Positions 47,885-60,131 of a DNA stretch of 64,000 nt are shown piece after piece; positions within the stretch are counted from its first letter, which is position 1; the number at the start of each line of letters is the position of its first letter. The DNA lies in NCBI GenBank assembly GCA_026545225.1, contig CM048845.1, positions 16,275,001 through 16,339,000 on the forward strand, given 5' to 3'. The stretch comes from Cornus controversa (Eukaryota > Streptophyta > Magnoliopsida > Cornales > Cornaceae). The notes beneath the pieces are model-generated. The model did not search any database and was not told the DNA's origin. It saw nothing but the letters and a program-made list of their open reading frames with translations. Made by a program: the position numbers and the translations under genes.

Positions 47885-50800
47885 TGTAGAAACCATGACC
47901 AATTTTGGCCGATTTTGCATTTTTCGCATAATAATTGCAATAAATGCATTTTGAGTGGTGTTAAACACATTTTGAGTGTGGGGAACATGTTTGGAAAGTA
48001 TTTTAGGAGTTTTGGTAAGTTTTCAGAAGATTTGAAAAAGTTTGACTTTTTGGTCAAACCGGAACTTGAGATGAGATTTAAGTAGGCCCAGGAATCCAAA
48101 AATTTTTTAAAAATATTTATTTTTGAGAATGGCTTAAATGAAATGTTTAGAAAGTAGAGGAAGTGATTTTGAGACCGTAGGAATTTTCAAAATTGAAAAC
48201 GGAGTCTGGGAAAGTATGTTAAGTGGCACGAGGGGTATTTTGGTCTTTTCACACCTAGGGACCTTAAAAGGTCAGATTTTGCAGAGATATTTCATATCTC
48301 TCATTCTTACGCAGCAACTCTCTCTCTTTCTCTCTCTAAACCTTTCCGTCTTCTCCTCTCTACCTTCTCTCTACATTTCGGATCCGTTCGGCATGGATTC
48401 AAGACTCGCCGAACGAGGGAGATACGTTGGGGGACGAATAGGGCTTCCCTTTGAATCGATCAAAATTGTAGTTCAGCAAGTTTGCATTGCTGGAATTTTT
48501 AGAAGTGCTTGGAAGGTCTTGATTTTTGAGATAGTGGTTTCTCTTCTCATTTAATTATCGATTCTAGTTTCGGGAAAAACGGTGATAGCTAGGGTTGTCT
48601 ATTCCATGTTTTAGAATGGTGAGAGGGATGGGATGTGGTGAGTTTCTATCTCTCTTTAAATTTTTAAATGTAATTGTTATGTATATGGTATTATGCATGA
48701 TAAAAGAAGTGAATGAGTGAGAGAAATGAACATGTACACTTATATGTTATCATGTGATTTAAAATGCATATTATCCTTGTATAGAAATAGTGTCCATTGG
48801 TGAAATATGAAAAATACGTGTTTAAGTGAATTTTGTGAGCATATGATACTTATGCTAGGGTTTGCATAGATAGGAAAGTATATATGTGGATTAGTGAATA
48901 TGAAATGCATGTTCTGTTCTTTTATAACTAGCTTATGCAATGTGAAGCATGAATTTTAAATGCTTAGTCCATATGTGTTCGAAATGTATGTGTAGGGCTG
49001 TTGTGAGAAGAACGGGGAAATGTAGTGGAATAATTTGTTCACTTAGAGCAATAATTCTAGGTGCTGGTCATGTTCAAGTTCGATCACCTTGGAGTAGAGA
49101 ATATTCGGTGATGAATTTTGAAGTGGTCGAATCACCTTGGAGTAGAGAATACTCGGTGACGCATTTTGAAATTATTTAATCACCTTGGAGTAGTGAATAC
49201 TCAGTGACAGTTTGATCGCCTTGGAGTAAAGAATACTCGGTGACGAATTTCAAAGCGGTCCATTCACCTTGGAGTAGAGAATACTCGCTGACGGATTCCG
49301 CAGTGTTTGGGAAATGTCTCGGTCACATTGTTGGTCAAGAATCATGTTAGGGTATCGGGTTGAGTTCGTAAGAGAAAGACAGGTGTGTGATATTTTTTTC
49401 ATTTTAAATCATGAAGCATGATACGTGTTAAATGCATTCTTATATATATATGCATTGTTGTCAATAAACATGATGTATGCTGAATGATACGTGAAATGTT
49501 GTGACTTGCATCCATGTAGGTCGTGTCGAGTCGGCACTAAGGTGAGTTGGGGTATCTCTACTGAGCCACCATGGTGCTCACCTTATTCTAAACTATTTTT
49601 CAAATAAGGCACCGATGACGGATGAGACTTGAGTGTCCAAGTGGAACTCTAGTAGCATTTTGCTATATTTTGGATATTATATATTTGGCTATCCATGCCG
49701 GCATGTGGCATACGGATTTACATTGATGATTGTAGTTCCATTCATATTATATGTAACTTTTTGATTCATTTGGATTCATGTATGTATTTGCATGAGGAGA
49801 AATTGAGGACATTGAGACTATATACAATGACATGTATACTTTGATGAGAAAGTAAGATGATTTTGATAATATTGTGATTCAAATGCATGATTTGGAATAT
49901 GTTTATGATGATTTAACCTTTGTAGATGGTTAGAATGAAGTATGATTTGGACTCAAAATGGCTAATATAGGAAATTTCGATTGTGCGAAATGTCAATTTT
50001 GCATGATCGAAATTTCCTGATGTGTTAGAACTTCAAACGGGGATAAATCTTTCGTTTTAGATCGGAATTGAGTGTAATTTTTTTTTTGAAATTGAGTATT
50101 TTTGGATTTCTATCTAATGGTGTGGGATTCAGTCTTAGATTCTAGTCGTGCAGGGAGTTGAGTCCTGGAAGTGTATAAATTGTCAGAATAAGTTCATTGC
50201 TTGACTTGTAGTGGAACGAATGATGCCATAGCATTCAATTGATGATTTGAATTGTGTGTCTCATGAAATGACATTGATTAATGATTTAAATGTTGTATGG
50301 ATGACTTCAGATGATTAAAGTGAGAGTCGAGAATCAAAAAGACCAAGTTATGAGATAGCATAAATTCTTTACAGAGAGAATTTCGATCATGTAAAATAAC
50401 CATTTCACATGATCGAAGTTTTCGATTGCGCGAAATGGCTGTTTCACACAATCGAAAAAATACAGGCTTTTGAGGATGAAAAAGTCCCGAGAGTGTCGAT
50501 ATTTCGATACTACTTCGCAAGCATCTGAATTGTGCGAAGCACTTCGATAATGTGAAAGTCAGGTTTCGCACAATCGAAGTTTTGATTTTGCAAAAGGCAC
50601 TTTCGATTGATCGAAAAGTTGCAGGTTTGAAATGTGAGAAACATGCAGATGTGGCTTGATATGGGCGTATTAAGGTTGGTTGACGTTAAGTTGTGCACAC
50701 CCATGTGCAAGAATAGTGTTAAGCTTATGCGGTAATCGAGGATATTTATGATGTTGAAAAGGTCCGTTTGGGTGAAATGGATGGAAGTCATCACCGGTCT

Positions 50801-50960
50801 CCGAGAGTCAGAAATCGACGCGTGACAGCTAGATATCAAAGCTTGATATCAAGGTGGGATTGGTGTTGGAATAGTTCACGTGGTTGAGTGAATAGGTTCA
50901 CACTCGAAATTCGGGGTCAGTCCGGGGGAGTCCCGGTGGTCTAGGTTCCGGGGCGTGACA
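47885..50960 (+). repeat. 3' LTR of the nested Tekay-like element
   Basis: Collinear with the 5' LTR, including the same hairpin repeat array (49075-49310) and the TTTCGCACAATCGAA words (50380-50610). It includes a CT-rich leader-like block CTCTCTCTCTTTCTCTCTCT at about 48310, absent from the 5' copy. It ends GGGGCGTGACA directly before the target duplication. Confidence 0.85.
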
Positions 50961-51223
50961 TAAAACTCAAGCCAAATTATTCCAAAACTACATACTATAC
51001 TAAACATGTAAGCGCAAAATCATTTTTCACACAATGCACAATTTGTATATCCAATACAAAACCTCAAGTATGCATATAGTTAAACTCTCAACCACTTTTC
51101 CAAGGTAATCAAACCTAGTCGTGAAACCACTATCAACCACCACACAATTTCAGACCAATACATGATTCGACCCTTACCTTTTGTCCTTAGGTATTCAAAC
51201 CCAATTAAGCTTTGATAACAAGT

Positions 51224-53905
51224 TGTCATGCCCCAAAAATTTGGACCACTGAAACTCCTCCAGTTCAAGTTCGAACTCTAAGAAGTGAGGTGTCATGATC
51301 GCTTGATCGTCATCCCACAACCTGGATAACCATAACAAGCTACCATTTATCACCCTCTAATATCATCATTGATACCAAGCTATCACGCCCCAAATCTCGG
51401 GCCATGACTTGTTGCGGAAGCCTTTACATTGTCATCACATTCATTCCTACCTGAAATGTCACATATGGTCATTCAATATATGTTGTAACTTCATAATTCA
51501 AAGAAAACATTAAATGGGGTGAACGGTAAAAGTCCAACCGGTTCACACTCATGAACCACTCAATTCTAAAACTTAACTTCTTATATGTTTGGAATTTTAG
51601 AGTGATAGTTAGTCCATTAGAAAGAGGATCCAAAAATACTCAATTTCAAAAAAAATCACGCTCAAATCCAATTTAAAACAAAGGAGTTATACCTGATTGA
51701 AGTTGTTGACCAACTTTTAGAACATGCTGTAAAATCACTATTACGATCCATCGTAATTGGCAACAAGCTGCGTAATCACTATTACAATCCATCATAATTG
51801 GTAACATGCTGTGTAACAAGTTGTGAAACCTACTATTCTGGGGTCAAAATTCTCAACTTTTAGGTTCTAAAACCTTTCTAAAAAGTCCAAAATTCATCCA
51901 AAACCATCTAAAACATGTATAAAGGAAGAAAATATCGTAGAACATTAATTTAAGTCAAATTCATATCCTTACATGAATATGCATAACTGTAAACATGTTT
52001 CTAAATCAATAAAGATCATAAATATATCTTAACCTATGCATATTGTCCACAAGTCATCCTCATTATGCATACATAAGGTTTTAAATGAAGCACAATTTAC
52101 ATATAACTAGTTTAAGTGTAATTATAACATCAACAAAGTTTACATGCCACAAGCCGACATGGATAACCATATACATCATATCCCAAATGAACATCAAAAA
52201 GCTACAAGTAGTTCCACTTGGACACTCGTGTTCCATCTGTCATCAATGCTTTATCTATAAAAGGTTTGGGGGAAAAGGGTGAGCATACAACTACACCCAG
52301 CAGAGACAACCAAACCAGCCTAAATATCGACTCGACGCCAACCTACATGATATACAATCATGACATTCTTACACTACATGGCATGCTCACAATTTTCATA
52401 CTATCAATAAGGCAAAGATGCAACAAAATACCAAATGTTCATTTAGCCATGCATAACCACAAAACAACACAACATGCACCTTAAGTTCACAAACCAAAAT
52501 CCTCAACATGAATTCACAATTCATGCAACTAAACTTAAACCACCGCCTCAAATGCTTAAACTCTACCAATTCTGGGAGTATCACAACCAAAATCTGTCCA
52601 TGTCACAAACCATCAAGAGTATCATTTGTTGACACCTCTCAACCACACAAACCACCAAGGGTTCTCATCAATTGAAATCTGTCAATTGAGAAAGAAAAGT
52701 CCATTTTGCCTCCAATTGAAATATTCTAATTGGGTACATAAGTTCACCACACCACCCGTGTGTATCCATTATCATAGTTCAACTTCCTCAAGACTCATCC
52801 CACTTCTTACCAATTACAACCTACGCTAGGCATGCACAACACACATATTTCATTGCATGCAATTTCATCCACAAACATCATCAAATGTATTAACATGGAA
52901 AACCACTTCCTTTGATGCATTTTCTCAAACGTATGGCATTTAAAGTGCACATAACACATATCATGGCTCAAAAGTGAACCTAATGAACCTCATGCTTCTT
53001 CAACTAACACATACGACATGTATAAAACATAATTAAGCTACAATTAGCATGCTAAGATCACAAATTTTTATGCTAACACTTATACATGTCACAAACATCA
53101 TATATTTCACATATATGGCACGAAACTCTAATTTAACATGCATAGAACCAACATGCCTCACATACACCACATATATCACATGAAGAGTTAGCATGCATAT
53201 ACATGAAAGGAAATCAAAGGTAAAACTTTCTAACTCTCTAAATCATACTAACACATCCACAAATCATAAAGAATCTTAAAGAATCGATGAAAGGAAGGAG
53301 AAGACACCCTTAGCTCAACTTTGAAGACTTTCAAACAAATTCCTAGAAATCCCAACTTCTTCCAACTTCACCAAACTGCACTTTGATCGGTTCAAAATGC
53401 AGCCCTCGTCGAGAAGAACAAACCCCTTGTCTTTGGTGTCTTCCAAATCGACCTTCAAGACTTGCAAATCAAAGAAATAGTGAAAGAAGATGAAGAGAAG
53501 GGTGGGAGCAGAATGAGCGACTGATTTGGATCTCTCACAAATGGCTGGAATATCTATCTCTAGATATTTATTGTCTTCATGCTGTAAAATGACCAAAACG
53601 CCCTTAAGTCACTTAATGTACCCTTCCGACCTCACTTCTTTAACTCATTTAATATTTTATTTGGTTTAAAATCAAAAATAAATTTTTTTCAAAAAGAATT
53701 TGAATTTTTGGGCCTACCTGACTCGTGTTCATCGATCCATATTTCTCAAATTTCACTAAATGTTTCAAAAACTTCCCAAAACCTCTACAAAAGTTTTCAA
53801 ACATGTTTCCCACCTTTAAAACATCCATAACATCATTTAAAACTCATTCCTGATGGAAATGATGAAGAAAAAGAAAATTGATCAAAATTGGACCCGGTCT
53901 CTACA
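51224..53905 (-). repeat. 5' LTR of the minus-strand host element
   Basis: 2682 bases, ending against the primer-binding-like ACTTGTTATCAAAGC. It shares with 24238-26948 the CCAATTGAAATATGTCAATTG-like short inverted words (52660-52735) and the ATCCTCAACATGAATTCACA block. Confidence 0.85.
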
Positions 53906-54369
53906 AATAGCTTTTGGGATGCCAAGGCTTAAGTTTTTTTCTCAACCTGCACAATTGGAAAAGATAAGAGTTTCACATGATGACGTATTGTTGTTTAGAA
54001 ATGGGCCGAAGGACGATTAATAGAGGAATGTATTAGACCCTTACAAAATACTTGCAAGACCAAAATTAAGGTATCAAATAAAAAAAAACATAAATTTAAT
54101 CTATAAAATTCTAAGAGTAAGATTGTCAAGAGAACACATTTACTTCCTTTAAGTAGGTGAATTGAGATTTAGATTGAGAATCAGACTCCAAGGCCCTTGA
54201 ATTTCCACAATTAAGGTCTCAACACTAGCTTAAGGGCCTTAAAGTTTCTTTGTTAAACCTTCATGATATACCACCAACTCTAATATAACAGTACCTTTTC
54301 TACCTTTCAAAGTGAGAGGTAAGGGTCCAAATTTTCCTTGCGAGAAATAAGTGTGTAACTTTCTTACCA

Positions 54370-54372
<3 letters not shown>

Positions 54373-54400
<28 letters not shown>

Positions 54401-54402
54401 GG
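54373..54402. repeat. (TA)n microsatellite
   Basis: About 14 uninterrupted AT units between ACAC and GGGCT. Confidence 0.9.
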
Positions 54403-55022
54403 GCTACCAGTTAAATAGTTCAAATGCCATTGCTAGAAGCCCTTGCAATTATTCAACTACATAGTCTTCTTCTAAGACACGAACACGATACAATTATTAT
54501 TCATGTTATAGAATTTTGATAGAAACACGAACATGCCATTATTATTAAACAGAAAACACACCACGACTTGTGTAACATGTTTCATATAAATAGGTCAAGA
54601 CCAAACACGATATGACACAACAAGACACATTTAATTAAAATTTCATACTATTAAGGTCATTTAAAATACAAACACAACATATTTATCCGACATGTTTAAT
54701 TAAATGGTCTAATCGATTTATAAATGAGTTGGTGGGTCAAACACAACACATGTAATTAGCGTGTAAATTGAGTCGATACAATTACAACCCCAACACTATT
54801 AAGCCAAACTCAAATTCACTTATCATGTGTCATGTTGGAGTCATATTATTGTGTCAAGTTAAGTATTGTTACTCCTACTAAAAACACACACCAATTAGTT
54901 CCCCAAAGGAGACTTTAACCCTCAATATTTTATTTAAAGATAGAGTAAATATAAATTAAGCTAAAGGCTTAGTTTTTATGGATAAAAAATGTATGATTTG
55001 AGCAATTGTAATTTTTTGACTT

Positions 55023-55170
55023 GACTAGGAATTGTAGCGTAATGGTATCTCATTTACCTTCTAAAATAGAAGGTTGAGGTGGGACTTAAAAATGCTCGAG
55101 GTAAACTATTTTTTGTCCATAACACGATTTGAACTTTCTACTATCTACTTTAAAAGGTAAAAAAAAAAAA
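55023..55170 (+). mobile_element. Possible SINE or tRNA-derived remnant
   Basis: TAGCGTAATGG at about 55037 fits the RNA polymerase III A-box consensus TRGYNNANNGG. About 35 bases later, GGTTGAGGTGGGACT loosely resembles a B-box. The stretch ends with an A-run (about 55160-55171). It cannot fold as a tRNA. A decayed SINE head is the best reading, but chance is possible. Confidence 0.3.
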
Positions 55171-55443
55171 AGCCACTAAGTTACAGCTTTTGGTGAATTT
55201 ATTCAAAATCTAAAAACCATTCTTAGATGAATTCATAAACTATTATTAGATATATTTTAAAACTATTCTAAAAAATTATTCTTAGACTCAATCACCTAAA
55301 TAAGTATTCCTAGTAATTTTTTTTTTAAAAATACATGTATTTTAAAATTTAAAAAAATCGCCTTTGTGATTCTCTTTAATTAATTAATAAAAATATTGAT
55401 TTGTAAAAGTTGTGTAAAGCATGAGGTTAAAATTACCCATGTT

Positions 55444-55780
55444 AGAACAGCTCCAATGGCTTTGCCAGGCAAAGCCAAGGCCCAAATATCGCTCTAGGGG
55501 GACTTACTTAAAATGTGAGCCCTACCTTTTCTTCGTTTAACGAATTGTCCAATTCGGTGATCCTTTAAGCAATCACGAGCCGAGGGGGGCTCGCGATCGT
55601 GGGACCTTTTATTTTTATTATTTTTCAAATCACTAACCAAAATGACGCCATTTCGGTTAGTTATTTTTAAAATAAAAAGCGCAACGAGTTGCATGGTCCA
55701 ATCGTAGTGCGCCACGTGACATCTAACGGTCACATGACTGTTAGGTAGGGCCTAAGGCCCTGTTTGGCTATCAGAAATGG
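55444..55780. other. Possible MITE (AGCTCCAATGG end)
   Basis: Begins AGAACAGCTCCAATGGCTTT, like the GAGCATCTCCAATGG ends of many plant MITEs. It contains the short palindromes GGCTTTGCCAGGCAAAGCC and ACTAACCAAAATGACGCCATTTCGGTTAGT. The right end is perhaps near GGGCCTAAGGCCC (about 55750), but matching termini were not found. Confidence 0.25.
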
Positions 55781-56103
55781 GTTTTCCATTTTTTGGAGAT
55801 TTTATTTTCTATGTTTTAAAAATATTACATTGCTAATAGAGTCGTTAGGCACTATTTTCCTGACACAAATAGTGTCTGAAATAGCTATGTTGGTAAAAAA
55901 AGTAAATTAAAGTCATTTTTTTAGTTTTTTTTTCTTTTTCTTCTTTTTCACCTTTATAAATTCATCAATCCCTACCATTACTCCCAACATTCATCTCACA
56001 ACCAAATATCTATAAAATTTTATCTTGTATTGGTTGAATAATATTTTCATTCAAAAATGGTACAAAAAATAATTTCATAATAAAGATTTTATTACATAAT
56101 ATT

Positions 56104-56330
56104 TTATAACATCTTAAAAGCATAAAAATGCAACATACCAAAAAATGCATCAAACAATTTATCTTTTTCAGTTCTTGGATTTGGGATGGTCTGCATCAAA
56201 GTTGCCCACTTAGGGTATATACCATCAAATATGTAATACTTTATTCTATAGTGATGCCTGATAGAGTGTTTGACCAGAATTTTGAAACATGCAATGACGG
56301 TTGAATTCAATGTGACGTGGATAAGAGGTC
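56104..56330 (-). pseudogene. PIF/Harbinger transposase fragment
   Basis: On the minus strand 68 codons contain YYIFDGIYPKWATLMQTIPN and TEKDKLFDAFFGML. These match the C-terminal part of plant PIF/Harbinger-type DDE transposases, which read YYLxDGIYPxWATFVxTIPxP...FGVLQ. Only this short piece of a normally 350-400-residue protein remains, so it is a dead relic. It runs up to the presumed LTR of the element on the right. The AT-rich sequence 55790-56100 may be part of the same relic. Confidence 0.75.
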
Positions 56331-56926
56331 TATTGCAATTCAGACTTCTCCATCTTTAAAGAGCCAGTCTCCTACTATGATACAGTCTCATTTGACCATT
56401 ATAAATACAGGGATGGTCCGTATACCAGGTACACAATTAATACGTCCTTAGTCCCTTTACAGCTTTGAGTGCCCTTTCGATTTCTGACTTGATCGTCGGA
56501 GCATAGTCGATCGGCATTGCGCCGATGCCCTTTCGATTACCCTTCTCTTATCTTTTTTTACAGATTGGCGTTTGACCAGTTCGGGGTGAATTTTTGGCTT
56601 CATCAGTTGGCGCCGTCAGTGGGAACTGTCACAAAATTTGACTATCCTATTCGAATCATACACGAAGCATGATGCACCTTCGATCTGGATAGGAAACCAC
56701 GGCCATACAGGATCCCCCTATTGGCCAAGGTCCTCCGGTACATGACCTACCTAGCCAAAATGACCCCCCCGCCACGCAAGATCTTCCCATTGGTACTGAC
56801 CCCCCAAACGCATGGGACCCGACAGCCAATCCGCCCGTAGGTCATGGAGGTACGCAGCTCCCTAGACAGACAGACTTCCGGTAGACACACCCCGAAGTCC
56901 CAAACGACCAGGGGCGTGTCACAGCA

Positions 56927-58228
56927 TTGGAGCACCAGGTCCAGAACTTAAATCAAAGTCTGGTCCAGTTGCTCCAGCAAAATGCGGCGATTCTGCAATG
57001 CCTCCCCCCTGTGGTGCCGACACCGTCGCCAAGTTACACCGTTGATCCTGAGGAGGACTGTATTGGGAGAGAAAGTGAAGTCCCGATAGAGGACGCGGCT
57101 CAGAGTCACGTAAGAGGGGGGACAAATCATAGTCGTTTGGTCCCTCTAGAGAGAAGTCAGCCCCATGGGGATTCTGCATCTCTTGCTTATCACGATATGG
57201 AGTTACAGGACCTAAGAGCCAGGGTAGAAAGCATGGCCCACGCCAGAAGAGGGAAAGGTCCTGCCATGATAGAGGATTTGGTCCAGCAAACCAACCTTCC
57301 TTTCTCTGTAGGGGTAATGAAATGTCCCTTACCCCCCAGGTTCAAGATGCCCACAGTGGAAAGCTTTGACGGGACTAAAGACCAGCTAGATCACCTGGAA
57401 ACTTACAAGGCCTTGATCCATCTTCAGGCGGTACCCGACGAGATCATGTGCAGAGCCTTTCCCACTATATTAAAGGGCTCTGCCAGGTCCTGGTTCAATA
57501 GTTTAAAGCCATCAACTGTCCGTTCTTTCAACGAGCTGAGCCAACTATTTGTTGGCAATTTCATTGCTGCCAGGAGACACAGGAAACCCGCTACCTACCT
57601 CCTGAATGTAAGGCAAACTAAGGGAGAATCGTTGCGGGATTATATTAATCGATTCAACAGAGAAATGTTACAAGTGGATGCCTTGGATGACAAGGTGGCC
57701 GTTATAGCGTTCATGGGAGGGCTATTACCCTCTAAATTCCTATACTATGTTTCTAAGCATCCCCCTGAAAGCATGTCCGAATTGCTTGTGAAAACCCAAA
57801 AATACATGAATGCCGAGGATGCCCTTGATGCCCGAAGGAAAAAAGGTGATATCGACAAAAAGGTGGATAGGAAGAGGGGAGGGTAACCTAGCAGAGAGGA
57901 ACGGAACCCTAAGTACGGCAGAATATCACAGGAACCTTATGACAGGACCGTGCGCCGTGAAAGGGGGTTCAGTTTCACCCCATTGAACACTCCTATAAGC
58001 CAGATCCTCCTCCACATCCAAGACGACCCGGCGGTGTCATGGCCTCCAAAGTTGAGAACTGATCCAGCCAAGAGATCTCGTGACAAGTATTGTAGGTTCC
58101 ATCGCGATCATGGCCATGATACCAATGAATGCATAGATTTGAAAAGACAAATTGAGAATTTAATTCAAAGGGGCCAATTGTGGATATTTATGGCTGGCGG
58201 GGGTCAGAGAGCACAGAATCAGATGTAG
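56927..58228 (+). mobile_element. gag of the Tat-lineage element
   Basis: The region starts with a coiled-coil-like MEHQVQNLNQSLVQLLQQN. The capsid core has FKMPTVESFDGTKDQLDHLE, GSARSWFNSLKP, FVGNFIAARRHRKPATYLL and ESLRDYINRFNREM. It continues to a zinc-knuckle-like CRFHRDHGHDTNECIDLKRQ near 58100-58160. This is the usual Tat gag layout. Fossil, lightly broken. Confidence 0.85.
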
Positions 58229-58483
58229 GATGTAAATGAGGGTACGACTCATAAGAACCCTCCAATAGGGGAAATTAGAGTCATCTTAGGAGGAGTTGGG
58301 GCTGGCGGGGAGTCTAATGCCGCTCGCAAAGCACATGCTCGGAAAGTCAGAAATTTCTCCAAAGTCGGTGAGGTGAGCTAGTCACTCGCCAAGTGCCCTC
58401 GGTTGAACGACCAGGTCATAACTTTTTCAGAGGATGACGCCAAAAAAGTTCAGTAACCCCACGATGATGCCCTCGTCGTCACA

Positions 58484-60131
58484 TTGATCATCGCCAACTT
58501 CACAATTAGGCGGGTTTTAATCGACAATGGTAGCTCCACAGATATCCTCTTTATAAATGCATTTAATCAGATAAAGATTGGAAGGAACAGACTCAAGACC
58601 ACTCAATCTCCGCTCGTGGGCTTCTCCGAAGAGAAACTCCTTCCCTTGGGTATAATCGATCTCCCGGTTACAGCTGGTTCAAGTCCCATACAAGTCACTA
58701 AGATGGTAACTTTCTTTGTGGTGGATTGCCCAACCATGTATAATGTCATTTTGGGAAGGGCCACGTTGAATGCTATGAGAGCCGTGACCTCCACCTACCA
58801 CCTCCTCGTTCGGTTCCCCACGGAGCATGGTGTTGGGGAACTAAAAGGAGATTAGGCCACTGCCAGAGAATGTTATGCCACCTCCCTAAGAGAGAGAAAG
58901 ATGACAGAAACCCTAAACATTGAGGGACAAGAGGTAGAGGAGAAAGAAGAGGTCCGTTATGCAGAGCCAATAGAAGAACTAATTGAGGTCAACTTAAATG
59001 AACAAAGCACAGGGAAGAAGGTGAGCTTGGGATCGTCACTCTCACCCACCTCTTGGGAGGAGATGGTGCGATTCCTCAGAACAAATGAGGATGTGTTCGC
59101 GTGGTCCCACGAAGATATGCCTGGGATCGATCCAACCATTGTCGTACATCGGCTAAATATCGACCCCACTACCAAGCCAGTGAGACAAAAAAGGAGAATC
59201 TTTGCCCCAAAAAGAAACGCGGCAATTTCTGAGGAGGTAGAGAAGTTATTGAAGGCTAACTTTGTGCGGGAAACCAATTACCCAGACTGGTTGGCAAACA
59301 TAGTGTTGGTTAAAAAGTCTAATGGCAAGTGGCGCATGTGTGGACTTTACCGACCTAAACAAAGCCTGTCCGAAAGACAGCTTCCCCCTCCCCCGGATTG
59401 ACATGCTCGTGGAAGGGACAGCAGGGTACGAACGGCTCAGCTTCATGGATGCCAACTCAGGATATAATCAAATTTTGATGTGGCTCTCAAACCAGGAAAG
59501 GACATCCTTCATAACGGAAAGGGGATTGTACTGCTACACGGTAATGCCATTCGGTCTAAAGAATGCCGGCGTAACCTATCAAAGGCTGGTAAATAGAATG
59601 TTCAAAGTGCAAATTGGCTGGAATATGGAAGTGTATGTTGATGATATGCTTGTCAAAATTCAGGAGGCTGCCAACCACTTGGTTGATTTGCAGGAAGCCT
59701 TTGATGTCCTTAGAAAGTATAGAATGAAGCTCAATCCAAGCAAGTGTGCATTTAGAGTATCTTTCGGGAAGTTCTTGGGCTATCTAGTCAGCAAGAGGGG
59801 GATAGAGGCCAACCCATGGAAGGTGCAAGCCATCCTGGATACAAGATCGCCCAAAACTGTTAAAGAAGTCCAAAAGTTGACAGGTAAGGTGGCAGCGCTA
59901 AGCCAGTTGATTTCCCGCGCTACAGACAGGTGTCTCCCGTTCTTTCAAGTTCTCAAGAGAGCCTTTGAGTGGACTCCAGAATGTGAGCAGGCCCTAAATG
60001 AGCTAAAACAATACCTCAGCTCGCCCCCACTTTTGTCATGCGCGCGCGTGGGAGAGGAGTTGTACTTGTACTTGGCTGTCTCCCTTGCAGCAGTCAGTTC
60101 TGCATTGGTACGAGAAGAAGAAGGAATGTAA
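58484..60131 (+). mobile_element. Protease and reverse transcriptase of the Tat-lineage element
   Basis: The protease shows VLIDNGSSTDILF (aspartic protease active-site motif in the D-N/S-G form) and YNVILGRATLNAM. RT begins near the VNLNEQSTGKKVSLGSSLSP linker, with DMPGIDPTIVVHRLNIDP, WRMC, the fingers and palm blocks, SGYNQI, MPFGLKNAGVTYQRLVNRMF and the catalytic YVDDMLVK (about 59635). It then passes into the gypsy-type RNase H. Fossil, with a few breaks. Confidence 0.85.

Larger units (their letters stand above)
38835..50960 (+). mobile_element. Ty3/gypsy Tekay-like element nested in the minus-strand element
   Basis: 5' LTR 38835-41685 and 3' LTR 47885-50960, both starting TGTAGA and ending TGATA/TGACA. 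A perfect 5-bp target duplication TAAAA (38830-38834 and 50961-50965) shows one insertion event. The primer-binding region is GGTATCAGAGCAC, about 41690. The polypurine tract AAGGAGGGGAGG ends at 47882. The interior (41686-47884) has only a short recognisable stretch of gag-protease character near 46340-46480 and is interrupted by the copia locus 42362-46206. The element appears non-autonomous and broken. The LTRs differ by about 225 bases in length and look about 92% alike by eye where aligned. Confidence 0.9.
24238..53905 (-). mobile_element. Ty3/gypsy element (Tekay/Del-like), minus strand, host of the nested insertions
   Basis: The 5' LTR is 53905-51224 and the 3' LTR is 26948-24238. Outer bases are TGTAGAGAC... 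and ...(G/A)TGACA on the coding strand. Target duplications AACAG (24233-24237) and AATAG (53906-53910) match at 4 of 5. The primer-binding region is ACTTGTTATCAAAGC at about 51208-51223, and the polypurine tract AAAAGTGGGGAGG lies just above 26948. Internal parts recognised: leader (51200-50966), gag with a zinc knuckle (38820-37830), a long tandem array (about 36935-36060) and the 3' end (27609-26949). Other elements sit inside it at 27610-35919 and 38835-50960. No RT or integrase was recognised. Broken, many breaks. LTRs look about 90% alike by eye. Confidence 0.85.
53911..55440. other. Non-coding right flank of the nest
   Basis: AT-rich sequence with no supported gene. It contains a TA microsatellite (54373-54402). 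At 54480-54880 ACACGAACACGATAC and ACACAACAAGACACATTTAA words recall a repeat family widespread in plants. A SINE-like stretch is listed separately. Confidence 0.5.

Noticed and set aside
47885-50960. Solo LTR
   Set aside because: The matching TAAAA at 38830 and 50961 and the partner LTR at 38835-41685 show it is the 3' LTR of a complete insertion.
55030-55100. A functional tRNA gene
   Set aside because: The A-box-like word is present, but no cloverleaf can be drawn and the B-box is poor.
56919-57179. Minus-strand ORF opposite Tat gag
   Set aside because: Shadow of a real gag frame. The plus strand shows clear capsid motifs, while this frame shows none.
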